A DNA stretch of 64,000 nucleotides from Mojavia pulchra JT2-VF2. Its GTDB lineage: Bacteria > Cyanobacteriota > Cyanobacteriia > Cyanobacteriales > Nostocaceae. Shown here piece after piece: positions 47,386-56,355 of this stretch. The position numbers and the translations under genes were made by a program. Each line of letters begins with the position of its first letter. Position 1 is the stretch's first letter. Where the stretch lies: NCBI GenBank assembly GCA_019359325.1, contig JAHHHN010000015.1, forward strand, positions 1-64,000, written 5' to 3'. The notes below the pieces were generated by a model. The model searched no databases and was not told the origin of the DNA. It saw only the letters and a list, made by a program, of their open reading frames with translations.

Positions 47386-48552
47386 TTAAAAGATATCTGC
47401 AGGGTCGGCGGCTCGTAATTTTCGCATAGCGATCGCCCCAGAAACACTACACATAATCACGGTCAAAATAAAGACAGATATTGCTCGATCCAGCTTCATA
47501 AAAATAGGTAGCAATGTGGCAGCGTAGGTAATTTGATACAGCCCAAAAGAAAGGAAAAAAGCCGGAAAATAACCTAAGAAAGCTAAAAATAATGCTTCTT
47601 GTAGCAGAACTCCTAATAAATAGCGATCGCTATAGCCCATTGCTTTGAGGGTGGCGTATTCTGGCAGGTGATCGGAAACATCGGCGTAAAGAACTTGGTA
47701 GACAATGACGATACCTACAATAAACCCGACTCCCACACCCAAACCAAAAATGAAACCAATACCAGTTCCCGTGGCCCAATAAGTCTTTTCAGTTTCGGCA
47801 AAGCCTTCAGGAGTGAGAACTTTTACATCATTAGGTAAACCAGCAGCAAGTTGCGCTTGGACTTTTTCGGGATTAACGCCAGGTTTAAGAGTAATCAAAC
47901 CAACTTCAATGCGATCGGGTTTACGTTCTGGGAATAATTGCAGAAATGTGGAGTCACTAGTGATGACATTGCCATCAGCAGCAAAGGAAGCACCGTTGCT
48001 AAATATGCCTTTAACATTGACGGCTTTGCTATTAAGTTCTGTTTGAAAGTTGCCTGTTTTTTTAAAGATAGTGCCAACATCCCCGTACTCTGGACGACCT
48101 GCTTGGTCAAACAAAACTTGATACAACTGCTTCAGATCATCGTGGTTTTGTTGAATTTCGGGAAATTTGAATGCAGGTTGTGCCGGATCGACACCCCAGA
48201 CTAATATGGCACGATCAAGACGTGTTTCGGGATTCCGCCACTGTCCGGTACTAATGTATAGGGAATTGACTGACTGCACACCGTCGTAACCCAATGCCTG
48301 ATACAGCCGTTCACGAGAAAAGCTTTTCACCGAGAACAAAGTTTGAAATTGGGGATTAATTAAAACTAAATCTGCCTTTAAATTGCGATGTGGTTGGACG
48401 GCTGCATCAAATAGGGCACTTTCAAACCCCAACTGAATAAACATCAGCATATCGGCAAAGGTAATACCTGCCACTGCAACTGCTAGGCGCGTTTTTTCTT
48501 TCATTAACTGCCGCCAAGCTAGCGGAGTTTTGCGAAATAGATGAGAAAACAT
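47386..48552 (-). CDS. devC: DevC-type ABC exporter permease
   Basis: A 388-residue FtsX-like permease. One membrane helix is near the N-terminus (about 25-45), a large periplasmic domain spans about 50-255, and three C-terminal helices follow (about 265-290, 312-345 and 355-375). The wording MKEKTRLAVAVAGITFADMLMFIQLGF and HLPEYATLKAMGYS, which sits in the coupling loop, is that of the DevC family. It lies between DUF2834 and devA in the operon. Confidence 0.92.
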   Translation of the reverse strand: MFSHLFRKTPLAWRQLMKEKTRLAVAVAGITFADMLMFIQLGFESALFDAAVQPHRNLKADLVLINPQFQTLFSVKSFSRERLYQALGYDGVQSVNSLYISTGQWRNPETRLDRAILVWGVDPAQPAFKFPEIQQNHDDLKQLYQVLFDQAGRPEYGDVGTIFKKTGNFQTELNSKAVNVKGIFSNGASFAADGNVITSDSTFLQLFPERKPDRIEVGLITLKPGVNPEKVQAQLAAGLPNDVKVLTPEGFAETEKTYWATGTGIGFIFGLGVGVGFIVGIVIVYQVLYADVSDHLPEYATLKAMGYSDRYLLGVLLQEALFLAFLGYFPAFFLSFGLYQITYAATLLPIFMKLDRAISVFILTVIMCSVSGAIAMRKLRAADPADIF

Positions 48553-48580
48553 TTTGCTTCAGCCTCAATATCAAAGGTAG

Positions 48581-48916
48581 TTAAGAGTTTACAGTTTCAA
48601 TCTGCTGTTCAAGTTGATATTGCCGCATTAAGAGAAATAAAGGCAGACCAAGAGAAACGCCAACTAAAAGATTAGAAGCGATGTAAATCCAAAGATTTTG
48701 CATTTTTAGGCGTTTCCCTTCCCGGAACACAAACACCCAGAGTACAAGAGATGAAACAATCACATCCATGCCAAAAAAACCAGAAATTCTGTTAGCAAAT
48801 AGCTGTTCAAAAAAAAGTTGGATATCAAGACTGTTCTCTAAAAGAAATGGCATAAACTGCGAATAAGGTAAAACTGTTCCCAAAATGCAAAGCAGAAGAT
48901 ATATAACTTTCAGCAT
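48581..48916 (-). CDS. DUF2834 family small membrane protein
   Basis: A 111-residue protein with three predicted membrane helices (about 3-18, 50-66, 76-97). The pattern YLLLCILGTVLPYSQFMPFL and FFGMDVIVSSLVLWVFVF matches DUF2834. The function of the family is unknown. It lies between devB and devC with short gaps (27 and 28 bases), so it is part of the exporter operon, and may assist assembly or respond to the same regulator. Confidence 0.85.
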   Translation of the reverse strand: MLKVIYLLLCILGTVLPYSQFMPFLLENSLDIQLFFEQLFANRISGFFGMDVIVSSLVLWVFVFREGKRLKMQNLWIYIASNLLVGVSLGLPLFLLMRQYQLEQQIETVNS

Positions 48917-48943
48917 GATGAAATCTCCTGATTTTGTATGGCT

Positions 48944-50233
48944 TTATAATTCAATTGCTGTCTGCACTTGTAGGTTAGTTAAACCTGCAACTCGCTTGCT
49001 ATCTTGAGGATTAAGGCGAATTTTCACTTCAATGACTCGGCTATCGAGATTTTCTCCTGGCTGGTTGCTGAAGACGTTTTGTCGGTTTACCTGCAAGCCA
49101 ATCTGCGAAACTCTGCCGCGCAGTTCACCAGTAAATCCCTGGCTGGAAATTACTGCTTTTTGTCCTAGTTTTACTTTACTGATATCGGTTTGATAAACTT
49201 CTGCCACTGCAATCATCTGATCAGTTTGAGCGAAGTCTGCAATGCCAGCATCACCAATTTTTTCACCGGCTCGTTTATGAATTTTGAGAATTTGTCCTGT
49301 TGTTGGTGCTTTGATGTAAGCTGCTGCTAAGTCGGTTTGGGCATGTTTAAGTGAGGCGATCGCATTTTCAACTTCAGTTTGCGCTGCGGCTACATCCACT
49401 GGGCGGACTTCTGCAATACTGTTGAGTGTGGCTTGGGCTTCGCTGATTTGCTTGTTACTAGTGGAGTTAATGCGGTTGAGTGCAACTTTAGCTTCAGCCA
49501 GTTGGCGGCTAGCAGTGGAGTTAATGCGGTTGAGAACTGCTTTGGCTTCGTCAAGTTGCTGTTTTGCAGTTTCTAAACTCAAGCGCCTAGTGTCAAACGC
49601 AGAATTAGAAATTGCACCTTGGGAATATAATTGTTGATAACGCAGATATTCAGCTTGGGCATTGTTGAGTTCTGCCTCTAGCTTGCCAATTGTCGCCTCT
49701 TGTGCAATCCTATCTCCTTTCCATTGTGCTTCCAGGCGAGCGATCGCTTCTTGTTGGCTTTCTCTATCTCCTTGGGATTGGGCTTGTAAGCGCTCAACAG
49801 TTGCTTGCTGTGCTTGAATTTGTCCGGTTTTGGCTCCAGCTTTGACTTGCGCGAGTTTAGCTTGAGCCACTTGAACTTGTTTTTGTGCTTGTAATACCGC
49901 AGTTTGTAAGCGATCGCGTGAATCTAAAATTGCTATTACTTGCCCAGCTTTGACGCGATCGCCTTCTTGAACAAGGATTTGGGCAATGCGATCGCCATCT
50001 AACGCCAACGGTGCAGACAAGCTAAGTACCTCTGCTTCTGGTTGCAGTCTTCCTAAAGCCGTTACCTTCTGCACAATTGGTGTAGTTGGTACAGCTTCAT
50101 CTGAGGTAGTGCGGCTAGCTTGCCCAAACTGAGAAACAGCATAAACAACAATTCCACCTGTAATTGCAGTAGCCGCAACTACTAATGCAATTAACCCTTG
50201 ATTCTTAGGTTTAAATAACAGCCTCTGACCCAT
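48944..50233 (-). CDS. devB: DevB-type membrane fusion protein (HlyD family)
   Basis: A 429-residue periplasmic adaptor with one N-terminal membrane helix (about 14-33), a lipoyl-like half motif ILVQEGDRVKAGQVIAILDSRD, a long coiled-coil hairpin (about 105-290) and the second lipoyl half IKAPTTGQILKIHKRAGEKI. It links the DevC/DevA pump to TolC. The coiled coil contains a three-fold tandem of about 18 residues with the core LNRINSTAS / LNRINSTSN / LNSIAE, an internal duplication that lengthens the hairpin. It is the first gene of the exporter operon; TetR lies 57 bases upstream on the same strand. Confidence 0.92.
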   Translation of the reverse strand: MGQRLLFKPKNQGLIALVVAATAITGGIVVYAVSQFGQASRTTSDEAVPTTPIVQKVTALGRLQPEAEVLSLSAPLALDGDRIAQILVQEGDRVKAGQVIAILDSRDRLQTAVLQAQKQVQVAQAKLAQVKAGAKTGQIQAQQATVERLQAQSQGDRESQQEAIARLEAQWKGDRIAQEATIGKLEAELNNAQAEYLRYQQLYSQGAISNSAFDTRRLSLETAKQQLDEAKAVLNRINSTASRQLAEAKVALNRINSTSNKQISEAQATLNSIAEVRPVDVAAAQTEVENAIASLKHAQTDLAAAYIKAPTTGQILKIHKRAGEKIGDAGIADFAQTDQMIAVAEVYQTDISKVKLGQKAVISSQGFTGELRGRVSQIGLQVNRQNVFSNQPGENLDSRVIEVKIRLNPQDSKRVAGLTNLQVQTAIEL

Positions 50234-50290
50234 TTTTCCCCTCTATTAAAATTTAAGTTGGTGTATGGAATACAACGTAACTGCTAGCAG

Positions 50291-50890
50291 TTATTTTTTG
50301 CAATTAGCTGCATTATGAGAAACTGATTGCTGCAAATATGCCGTTAACATTTTTCCTAGCAAGACGCATTGTTCACAAAAATCAATCGTTTCGTCACCCC
50401 ATAGTTTTTCCAAAATTAAACCATTGACGAAACTCAACACAAAGGAAGCTAAAACAGGATCTTGAATGCCGATAAAATTACAGGCTGCTTGCTGGTAGCG
50501 TTGATTGGCACGCTTCACTACAGCACTTCCTTTCATTTGCTCAGAATCTTTATTTTGGCAAAAATCAACCCAAATATAAGTCCATTTAATAAAGTAATCT
50601 TCATTTTTTACCAAATATCTTCCTAGTGCTTCCATTGCCTCTGGCAAAATTTTTCTTTCTCCCAACTCTGCTAATGCTATCGCCACATCTTGCTGACTAA
50701 TTTCTTCTAGCAATTGCTCAAACAAAGCTTGCTTACTGGGAAAGTAGTGATACAGTGTGCCAGTCGAAACTCCTAAACTTTGGGCAATTTGCCGCATGGT
50801 AATCGAACCATAACCTTTTTGGGCAAATAAATCGAAGCACTTGCCGAGCAATTCTTTACGGTATTGTTCATGGTCAACAATCTTGGGCAT
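50291..50890 (-). CDS. TetR/AcrR family transcription regulator
   Basis: A 199-residue protein with the TetR helix-turn-helix at about 25-46 (ITMRQIAQSLGVSTGTLYHYFPSK, shortened here to its core). An all-helical ligand-binding part follows. It starts 57 bases upstream of devB on the same strand, so it may lead the exporter operon and repress both itself and the exporter until a ligand binds. A perfect palindrome AACGATCGTT stands 21 bases upstream of its start and is the likely operator. Confidence 0.9.
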   Translation of the reverse strand: MPKIVDHEQYRKELLGKCFDLFAQKGYGSITMRQIAQSLGVSTGTLYHYFPSKQALFEQLLEEISQQDVAIALAELGERKILPEAMEALGRYLVKNEDYFIKWTYIWVDFCQNKDSEQMKGSAVVKRANQRYQQAACNFIGIQDPVLASFVLSFVNGLILEKLWGDETIDFCEQCVLLGKMLTAYLQQSVSHNAANCKK

Positions 50891-50910
50891 AACTCGGCTT
50901 ATTTATATCG

Positions 50911-50920
50911 AACGATCGTT
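50911..50920. promoter_or_regulatory. Candidate TetR operator
   Basis: The perfect palindrome AACGATCGTT lies 21 bases before the regulator's ATG, in the promoter region. TetR-family operators often contain a palindrome of this kind. It is not a HIP1 octamer, although it shares the CGATCG centre, which weakens the argument slightly. Confidence 0.55.
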
Positions 50921-51087
50921 ATGTATTAAGATACAATCCTTAATACTGATTCGTCAACTTATAGAAGAAGTATGAATAACTTCTTCCCTTTGTCTTCAAT
51001 TCACCTTGTTCTCTTCTGGTAAACTGTTGCCAATTCTGCAAAATGTTAAATTTAACTCAGCAATTCCCTAAGTAGGGCACTGAAAAC

Positions 51088-54000
51088 ATGGACCCTATCT
51101 CAGCTACTATTGGCTTTGTTGTGGGCTTAATCGGCTTTATTGCCAGCGTCGTGCAGGTGCTGGACTTCGTAGATAAACGACGAGAAAAGCAGCTAGCAAT
51201 TGAAAGAGTTGAAAAAGGCAACCCTAATCAACCTGCAATCCTCAATCCCAAATCTCAAACTCCACATCGCATCGATTGGGGAGAAGCAGTTGATGTGTCA
51301 GTTTTTTATGGTCGCGCTGAAGAACTTGACAAATTAACCAAGTGGATTGTGCAAGAACGCTGCCGATTAGTTTCACTTTTGGGGATGGGGGGAATTGGCA
51401 AAACTTCACTATCTATTAAACTGGCACAACAAATTCAGGATCAATTTGGCTATGTAATCTGGCGCAGTCTCAGGAATGCTCCACCAATACAAGAAATTTT
51501 GGCAGAATTGATCAAGTTTTTATCAAACCAGCAGCAAACTGATTTACCCGAAGATGTAGGCGATCGCATTTCTCTACTGATTGATTATCTGCGCTCATCA
51601 AAATGTTTGTTAGTACTGGATAATGCTGAGTCAATTTTACAGCCAGGTGCTTTAGCATATCGAGAAGGCTATGAAGCTTATGGAGAATTACTCAAACGCA
51701 TCGGTGGCACATCTCATCAAAGTTGTCTCATCCTGACAAGTAGAGAGAAACCGCAAGAAATTGCCGCATCAGAAGGAGAAACTCTGCCCGTGCGTTCTTT
51801 GCAGCTAACTGGTTTAAAAGCAGTAGACGGCGAAGAAATTTTTCATACTCAGGGATTGTCAGGCACACAAGCAGAAGAAGTCCAACTCATCGATTTTTAT
51901 AAAGGTCATCCGTTAGCATTAAAAATAATCTCTACCACTATTAAAGAATTATTTGATGGTAATATTTCAGAATTCTTAGCCCAGGATACTGTAGTATTTG
52001 GGGGAATTCGTGAGCTTTTAGACCAGCAATTTAATCGCCTGTCAGAATTGGAAAAAGAAGTAATGTATTGGTTGGCGATTAATCGAGAACCTATTGGTAT
52101 AGCAGAATTACGAGAGGATATTGTCTCACTGGCATCTCAGTCAAGTTTAGTGGAGGCGTTACAGTCATTAGTTAGAAGGTCGCTAATCGAAAAAATTACG
52201 TCACTATTTACATTGCAACCTGTGGTGATGGAATATTTGAGCGATCGCTTAATTGCAGAAGTCAGTGAAGGCATTATTAGTGGAGAAAGAGAATTTTTAA
52301 ATCGCTATGCTTTGATGAAAGCAACTGCTAAAGATTACATCAGAGAAGCTCAAATTCGTTTCATTATTAAACCTCTTGCCGAAAGGTTACTTGATTTACT
52401 GTTAAATAATAAAAAAATTGAAAATAAGTTAACGCAAATCCTCTCAACCTTACGAGAAAATTTTACCCATCAACCAGGGTATATAGGCGGCAATATTTTA
52501 AATCTACTTTGCTACCTCCAAACAGATTTAAGCAATTATGACTTTTCTAATCTGACACTTTGGCAAGCTTACCTTAAGGGAGCTAATTTACAGCAGCTAA
52601 AATTAGTTAATGTTGCTCTAGAAAGGTCAGTTTTTACAGATATTTTAGCGACTATTTTTTCAGTAGCCTTCAGTCCCAATGGCAAAATTTTGGCTACAGG
52701 CGATGCTAATGGCGAAATTCGCTTATGGCAGATTGATGATGGTCAACAAATTTTAATTTGCAAAGGTCATACAGGTTTTGTCCGGTCAGTAGCCTTTAGC
52801 CCTGATGGTCAACTTTTAGCGAGTGGTAGTGTTGACAAAACTATCAAACTATGGAAAGTAAGTGACGGTAAGTGCATCCAAACTTTACAGGGACATAGCG
52901 ATCGCGTAGAGTCGATAGCATATAGTTCTGATGGTCAACTTTTAGTTAGTGGCAGTGTTGACCAAAGCCTGAGAATTTGGTCAGTCCATGACGGTAAGTG
53001 CTTGCAAGTTCTTCAAGGACATACTCGTGAGGTTTGGTCAGTAGCCTTTAGTCCTGATAGTCAAAGTGTTGCCAGTGGCAGTTTTGACCAAAGCCTAAGA
53101 ATTTGGTCAGTTAATGACGGTAAGTGCTTGCAAGTTCTTCAAGGACATACTGATAAGCTGCGGTCAGTAGCATTTAGTCCAGATGGCAAAATTCTCGCTA
53201 GCGGCAGTCATGATACTACTGTGAGGCTATGGTCGGTTAGTGATGGTCAGTGCTTGCAAGTACTGCATGGGCATACTGATAGAGTCTTGTCAGTTAAATT
53301 TAGTTCTGATAGCCAAACTATTGCCAGTAGTAGTTCTGACCAAACAGTGAGGCTTTGGTCAGCTAGGGACGGACAATGCTACCAAATTTTGCAAGGACAT
53401 ACTCATGAAATTTGGTCAGTAGTATTTAGCCCTGATGGTAAAATTTTAGCTAGTGGTGCTTATGACCAAACAGTCAGGCTGTGGTCAGTTAATGATGGTA
53501 AATGCCTCAAAGTTTTTCAGGGCTACATTAATGCTGTAGACTCAGTAGCCTTCAGCCCCGACGGTGAAACTTTAGCCAGTGGTAGTTTTGACCAAAAGGT
53601 GAGGCTTTGGGCACTCAGTAATCATCAATGCCGCAAAATTTTCAACGCACATACTCAACAAGTACGGTCAGTTGTTTTCAGCCCTAATGGAGAAATTTTA
53701 GCTAGTTGCAGCAATGATCGAACAGTTCGGTTATGGTCAGTTAAAGATGGTAAGTGCCTGAACGTTTTAGCGGAACATACTCATAAAGTGGGGTCAATAG
53801 CATTTAGCCCCAATGGTGAAATTGTAGCTAGTGGCAGTAATGACAGAACAGTCAGGCTATGGTCAGTTAGTGAGGGTAAGTGTCTAAAAGTTTTACAGGA
53901 TAGTACTAATCAGGTATGGTCAGTAGCATTTAGTCCCGATGGGCAACTTTTTGCTAGTGCTGGTTATGACCAAACCGTGAGGCTGTGGTCAGTCAATGAT

Positions 54001-54501
54001 GCTAAATGCCTCAAAGTTTTACAGGGTCACACTGGCCAAGTTGGGCCAGTAGCATTTAGCCCTAATGGGCAACTTTTAGCTAGTGGCGCTAATGACCAAA
54101 CAGTGCGGCTGTGGTCACTCAATGATGGTAAATGCCTGAAAGTTCTCCAAGGACATACTAATTGGATTTGGTCAGTTACTTTTAGTCCTGATGGGCAAAC
54201 TTTAGCCAGCGGCGGTGATGACCAAACTATCAGGTTATGGTCAGTTAGTGACGGCAAATGTATCTACACCTTACAGGGACATACTAATCGAGTTTGGTCA
54301 GTCGCGTTTCATCCCAATGGTCAAACCTTAGCTAGTGGTAGCGGCGATGGAACGATAAAACTATGGGATGTCAAAACAGGTAAGTGTTTCAAGACGCTGA
54401 TAGTCGAAAGACCTTATGAGAATATGAACATCACCGGGGTTACAGGCTTGACAAAAGCGCAGATAGCCACATTGAAAGCACTGGGTGCGGTGGAGAATTA
54501 G
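51088..54501 (+). CDS. NLR-like NB-ARC ATPase with 14 WD40 repeats
   Basis: The 1137 residues begin with a hydrophobic segment (about 5-26), followed by a basic stretch. An NB-ARC/STAND ATPase (about 70-350) has P-loop GMGGIGKTS at 99-107, Walker [10 protein letters not shown] and ILTSREKP, then a winged-helix-like region. A short pentapeptide-like linker ([18 protein letters not shown]) follows, then 14 WD40 units (about 525-1100), each ending in RLWSV or similar, enough for two seven-blade propellers. The closing segment is [15 protein letters not shown]. The layout resembles Apaf-1 and fungal HET-E. The N-terminal membrane anchor could be the effector or a tether. Role is unknown; signalling or conflict defence is inference. 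Confidence 0.92.
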   Translation: MDPISATIGFVVGLIGFIASVVQVLDFVDKRREKQLAIERVEKGNPNQPAILNPKSQTPHRIDWGEAVDVSVFYGRAEELDKLTKWIVQERCRLVSLLGMGGIGKTSLSIKLAQQIQDQFGYVIWRSLRNAPPIQEILAELIKFLSNQQQTDLPEDVGDRISLLIDYLRSSKCLLVLDNAESILQPGALAYREGYEAYGELLKRIGGTSHQSCLILTSREKPQEIAASEGETLPVRSLQLTGLKAVDGEEIFHTQGLSGTQAEEVQLIDFYKGHPLALKIISTTIKELFDGNISEFLAQDTVVFGGIRELLDQQFNRLSELEKEVMYWLAINREPIGIAELREDIVSLASQSSLVEALQSLVRRSLIEKITSLFTLQPVVMEYLSDRLIAEVSEGIISGEREFLNRYALMKATAKDYIREAQIRFIIKPLAERLLDLLLNNKKIENKLTQILSTLRENFTHQPGYIGGNILNLLCYLQTDLSNYDFSNLTLWQAYLKGANLQQLKLVNVALERSVFTDILATIFSVAFSPNGKILATGDANGEIRLWQIDDGQQILICKGHTGFVRSVAFSPDGQLLASGSVDKTIKLWKVSDGKCIQTLQGHSDRVESIAYSSDGQLLVSGSVDQSLRIWSVHDGKCLQVLQGHTREVWSVAFSPDSQSVASGSFDQSLRIWSVNDGKCLQVLQGHTDKLRSVAFSPDGKILASGSHDTTVRLWSVSDGQCLQVLHGHTDRVLSVKFSSDSQTIASSSSDQTVRLWSARDGQCYQILQGHTHEIWSVVFSPDGKILASGAYDQTVRLWSVNDGKCLKVFQGYINAVDSVAFSPDGETLASGSFDQKVRLWALSNHQCRKIFNAHTQQVRSVVFSPNGEILASCSNDRTVRLWSVKDGKCLNVLAEHTHKVGSIAFSPNGEIVASGSNDRTVRLWSVSEGKCLKVLQDSTNQVWSVAFSPDGQLFASAGYDQTVRLWSVNDAKCLKVLQGHTGQVGPVAFSPNGQLLASGANDQTVRLWSLNDGKCLKVLQGHTNWIWSVTFSPDGQTLASGGDDQTIRLWSVSDGKCIYTLQGHTNRVWSVAFHPNGQTLASGSGDGTIKLWDVKTGKCFKTLIVERPYENMNITGVTGLTKAQIATLKALGAVEN

Positions 54502-54626
54502 AGACTTCCAACTAAAAAAATATCCCATCGCTGTGTAGGCAGGGGAGCAGAGCGCAGGGGGCAGGGGGATAAAGAAAAATATTATTATCTGAGTAAATTG
54601 GATAATTTATTTTCTGCAAGTCCTTA
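54501..54626. mobile_element. MITE-like repeat, family A copy 3
   Basis: It starts GAGACTTCCAACTAAAAAAA directly at the stop codon of the NB-ARC/WD40 gene and ends GGATAATTTATTTTCTGCAA plus GTCCTTA, with a GGGGAGCAGAGCGCAGGGG core. It matches 12157-12276 in direct orientation and 6249-6360 inverted. Confidence 0.65.
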
Positions 54627-54672
54627 ACTTGAAAGTAGTTATACCAATTTGAAAAAAGAATGCGACAGATGG

Positions 54673-54701
54673 GTAGGGGCACAAAAATGTTGTGCCCTTA
54701 C
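54673..54701. repeat. Palindromic repeat, left of the hairpin array
   Basis: GTAGGGGCACAAAAATGTTG followed by TGCCCTTAC forms a near-perfect palindrome (GGGCACAA / TTGTGCCC). A related copy in the opposite sense lies at 55176-55204, so the two flank the 21-bp array. Confidence 0.7.
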
Positions 54702-54774
54702 TTACAAATAATTTATCTGTAGCAAACATTATTTGAATTGCTATAACCTATCTGACTACGGCTGTATCTTTAAT

Positions 54775-55121
54775 ACTCGTGAATGAGGCTTTGAACTCCA
54801 TTAATGAGTCTTTGATACTCGTGAATGAGTCTTTGATACTCGCGGACGAGTCTTTGATACTCGTGAATGAGTCTTTGATACTCGTGAATGAGTCTTTGAT
54901 ACTCGCGGACGAGTCTTTTATACTCGTGAATGAGCCTTTTATACTCGTGAATGAGCCTTTTATACTCGCGGACGAGTCTTTGATACTCGTGAATGAGTCT
55001 TTGATACTCGTGAATGAGTCTTTAATACTCGTGAATGAGTCTTTTATACTCGCGGACGAGTCTTTGAACTCCATTAATGAGTCTTTGATACTCGCGGACG
55101 AGTCTTTAATACTCGTGAATT
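54775..55121 (+). repeat. Array of about 16.5 hairpin-forming 21-bp units
   Basis: Three unit types are mixed: A with ACTCGTGAATGAGT, B with ACTCGCGGACGAGT, and C with ACTCCATTAATGAGT, separated by CTTTGAT or a similar linker. The order is A C A B A A B A A B A A A B C B A, which includes AAB 63-base superunits. In A and B the ACTCG / (T/C)GAGT ends pair around a 4-base loop. Both strands are open because the unit is a multiple of three, so the open frames are not evidence of coding. No spacers of CRISPR type exist. Confidence 0.9.
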
Positions 55122-55175
55122 AAAAATAAAGTATATACAGCAGATTGCAAATAAATGAGTGAGGTAAAAATTATT

Positions 55176-55204
55176 GTAAGGGCACAACATTGTTGTGCCC
55201 CTAC
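55176..55204. repeat. Palindromic repeat, right of the hairpin array
   Basis: GTAAGGGCACAACATTGTTG followed by TGCCCCTAC is the inverse relative of 54673-54701, with a perfect inner GGGCACAA / TTGTGCCC pair. It is a dispersed small palindrome. Confidence 0.7.
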
Positions 55205-55318
55205 CTCCTACGTGTACACTTCATTTACCTTAAAAAACGCTGTCAAAGCCAAATATTTAAAGAACTGGTTGACAAACTGTTGGTACTGTACCTCATAAAC
55301 TTGCAAGTAGACTGAGAG

Positions 55319-56131
55319 TTAGCAATACTGCGGTCTTGGCGGTTCTGGAGGAAATTCCTTGATGATAGCTTCCCACTGCTTTGAATAGGGAGGCTGGTTA
55401 CTAAAGACATTTAATACAATTTTTTGAGTTCTGTCGTCAGTGTAGTAGTAGTCAATGAATACTGAAGCGCTGTGTAATTGAGCAGAATTGTAACTTCCTC
55501 TAGGGTGGTTTGTTTTCAAAAGCAATTCACCAGAAACCAATGGATAGACTTGCCCATTGTCTTGATGCCAATTATCATGAGCCAAGCCAAAAGCATAATC
55601 ATCACCTTTATATATCTCAGTGACTTCTCCAGTAATCAGATTAATCTGATATTTTGCTTCACTTTTACGGGAAGGGCCAGGAGTTCCTCCCATCCATTGG
55701 TGAATATAAAGTAAATGGATCTGCAAGGTTTGCTGAAGTAAATCACACACTGAGTAAGTGACTTCACCAGGTAGCCACAACTGATTTGATCGCATCAGCA
55801 GTTGACCATCTGTTGTAGAATATGCCGCGATCGCGTCACTTTGCACCGCCCAAAGGATTTAATCTGTGACTCGTAGTGGATAGCCAGATTCTTCAGATTG
55901 CCACTTAATTGCGCCAGAAGCTAACGAACAACTCACAATCTTTCCCTCAAGCGATCGATAAAACAAGCTGGACTCTAGTGGATCAACTGCAAGCTGATAC
56001 GGTAATGTTTGAGCAACGGTGTGGCGGAGGGCTGGATGAAGAAAGGTTGTAGGAGGTGGCGGTGATTGCTCCTCTACAGCAGGCTTGGATAGAGCGATCG
56101 CTCTTTGCCAGTAGTTCAGCCATTTAAACAT
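55319..56131 (-). pseudogene. PQQ-like beta-propeller protein gene interrupted by a stop codon
   Basis: Two reading frames, 56131-55859 and 55846-55319, are in the same phase and are separated only by a TAA at 55859-55861. Read through, they give one protein of about 270 residues. The sequence before the stop (VSCSLASGAIKWQSEESGYP, then LRVTD) joins the sequence after it (ILWAVQSDAIAAYSTTDGQL) as consecutive propeller strands. The N-terminus starts MFKWLNYWQRAIAL and is Pro-rich near residues 23-30. The gene is either dead by a point mutation or read through. The second part alone could start at a GTG at 55846 but would lack the first blade. The family is not known to me. Confidence 0.75.
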
Positions 56132-56355
56132 TTTATAGGCTCCTGTTCATTGGATTAGCACACCAGATTTCCTAAATACTTTCAGTTCTAAGTTGAGTAG
56201 TTTTGAGCAACGAGTATTTTTATTTACTATTCCCACTCCATAATCAGAACTCAGCACTTAGAACTCAGCGCTCATTGTTCATGTCCGATGCTGCCCCAAG
56301 ACTCGTATGATCAAAATAATAGGAAAATATAACAGCCAGATTTTCACCTTAAAAA

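Noticed and set aside
54775-55121. CRISPR array
   Set aside because: The units follow each other with only short constant linkers and no unique spacers, and no cas gene is in the window.
54748-55123. Long open frames on both strands across the 21-bp array (SFTSIKD and NESLILV repeats)
   Set aside because: A repeat unit that is a multiple of three and free of stops leaves several frames open by itself. No ribosome binding site or non-repeat domain supports a gene.
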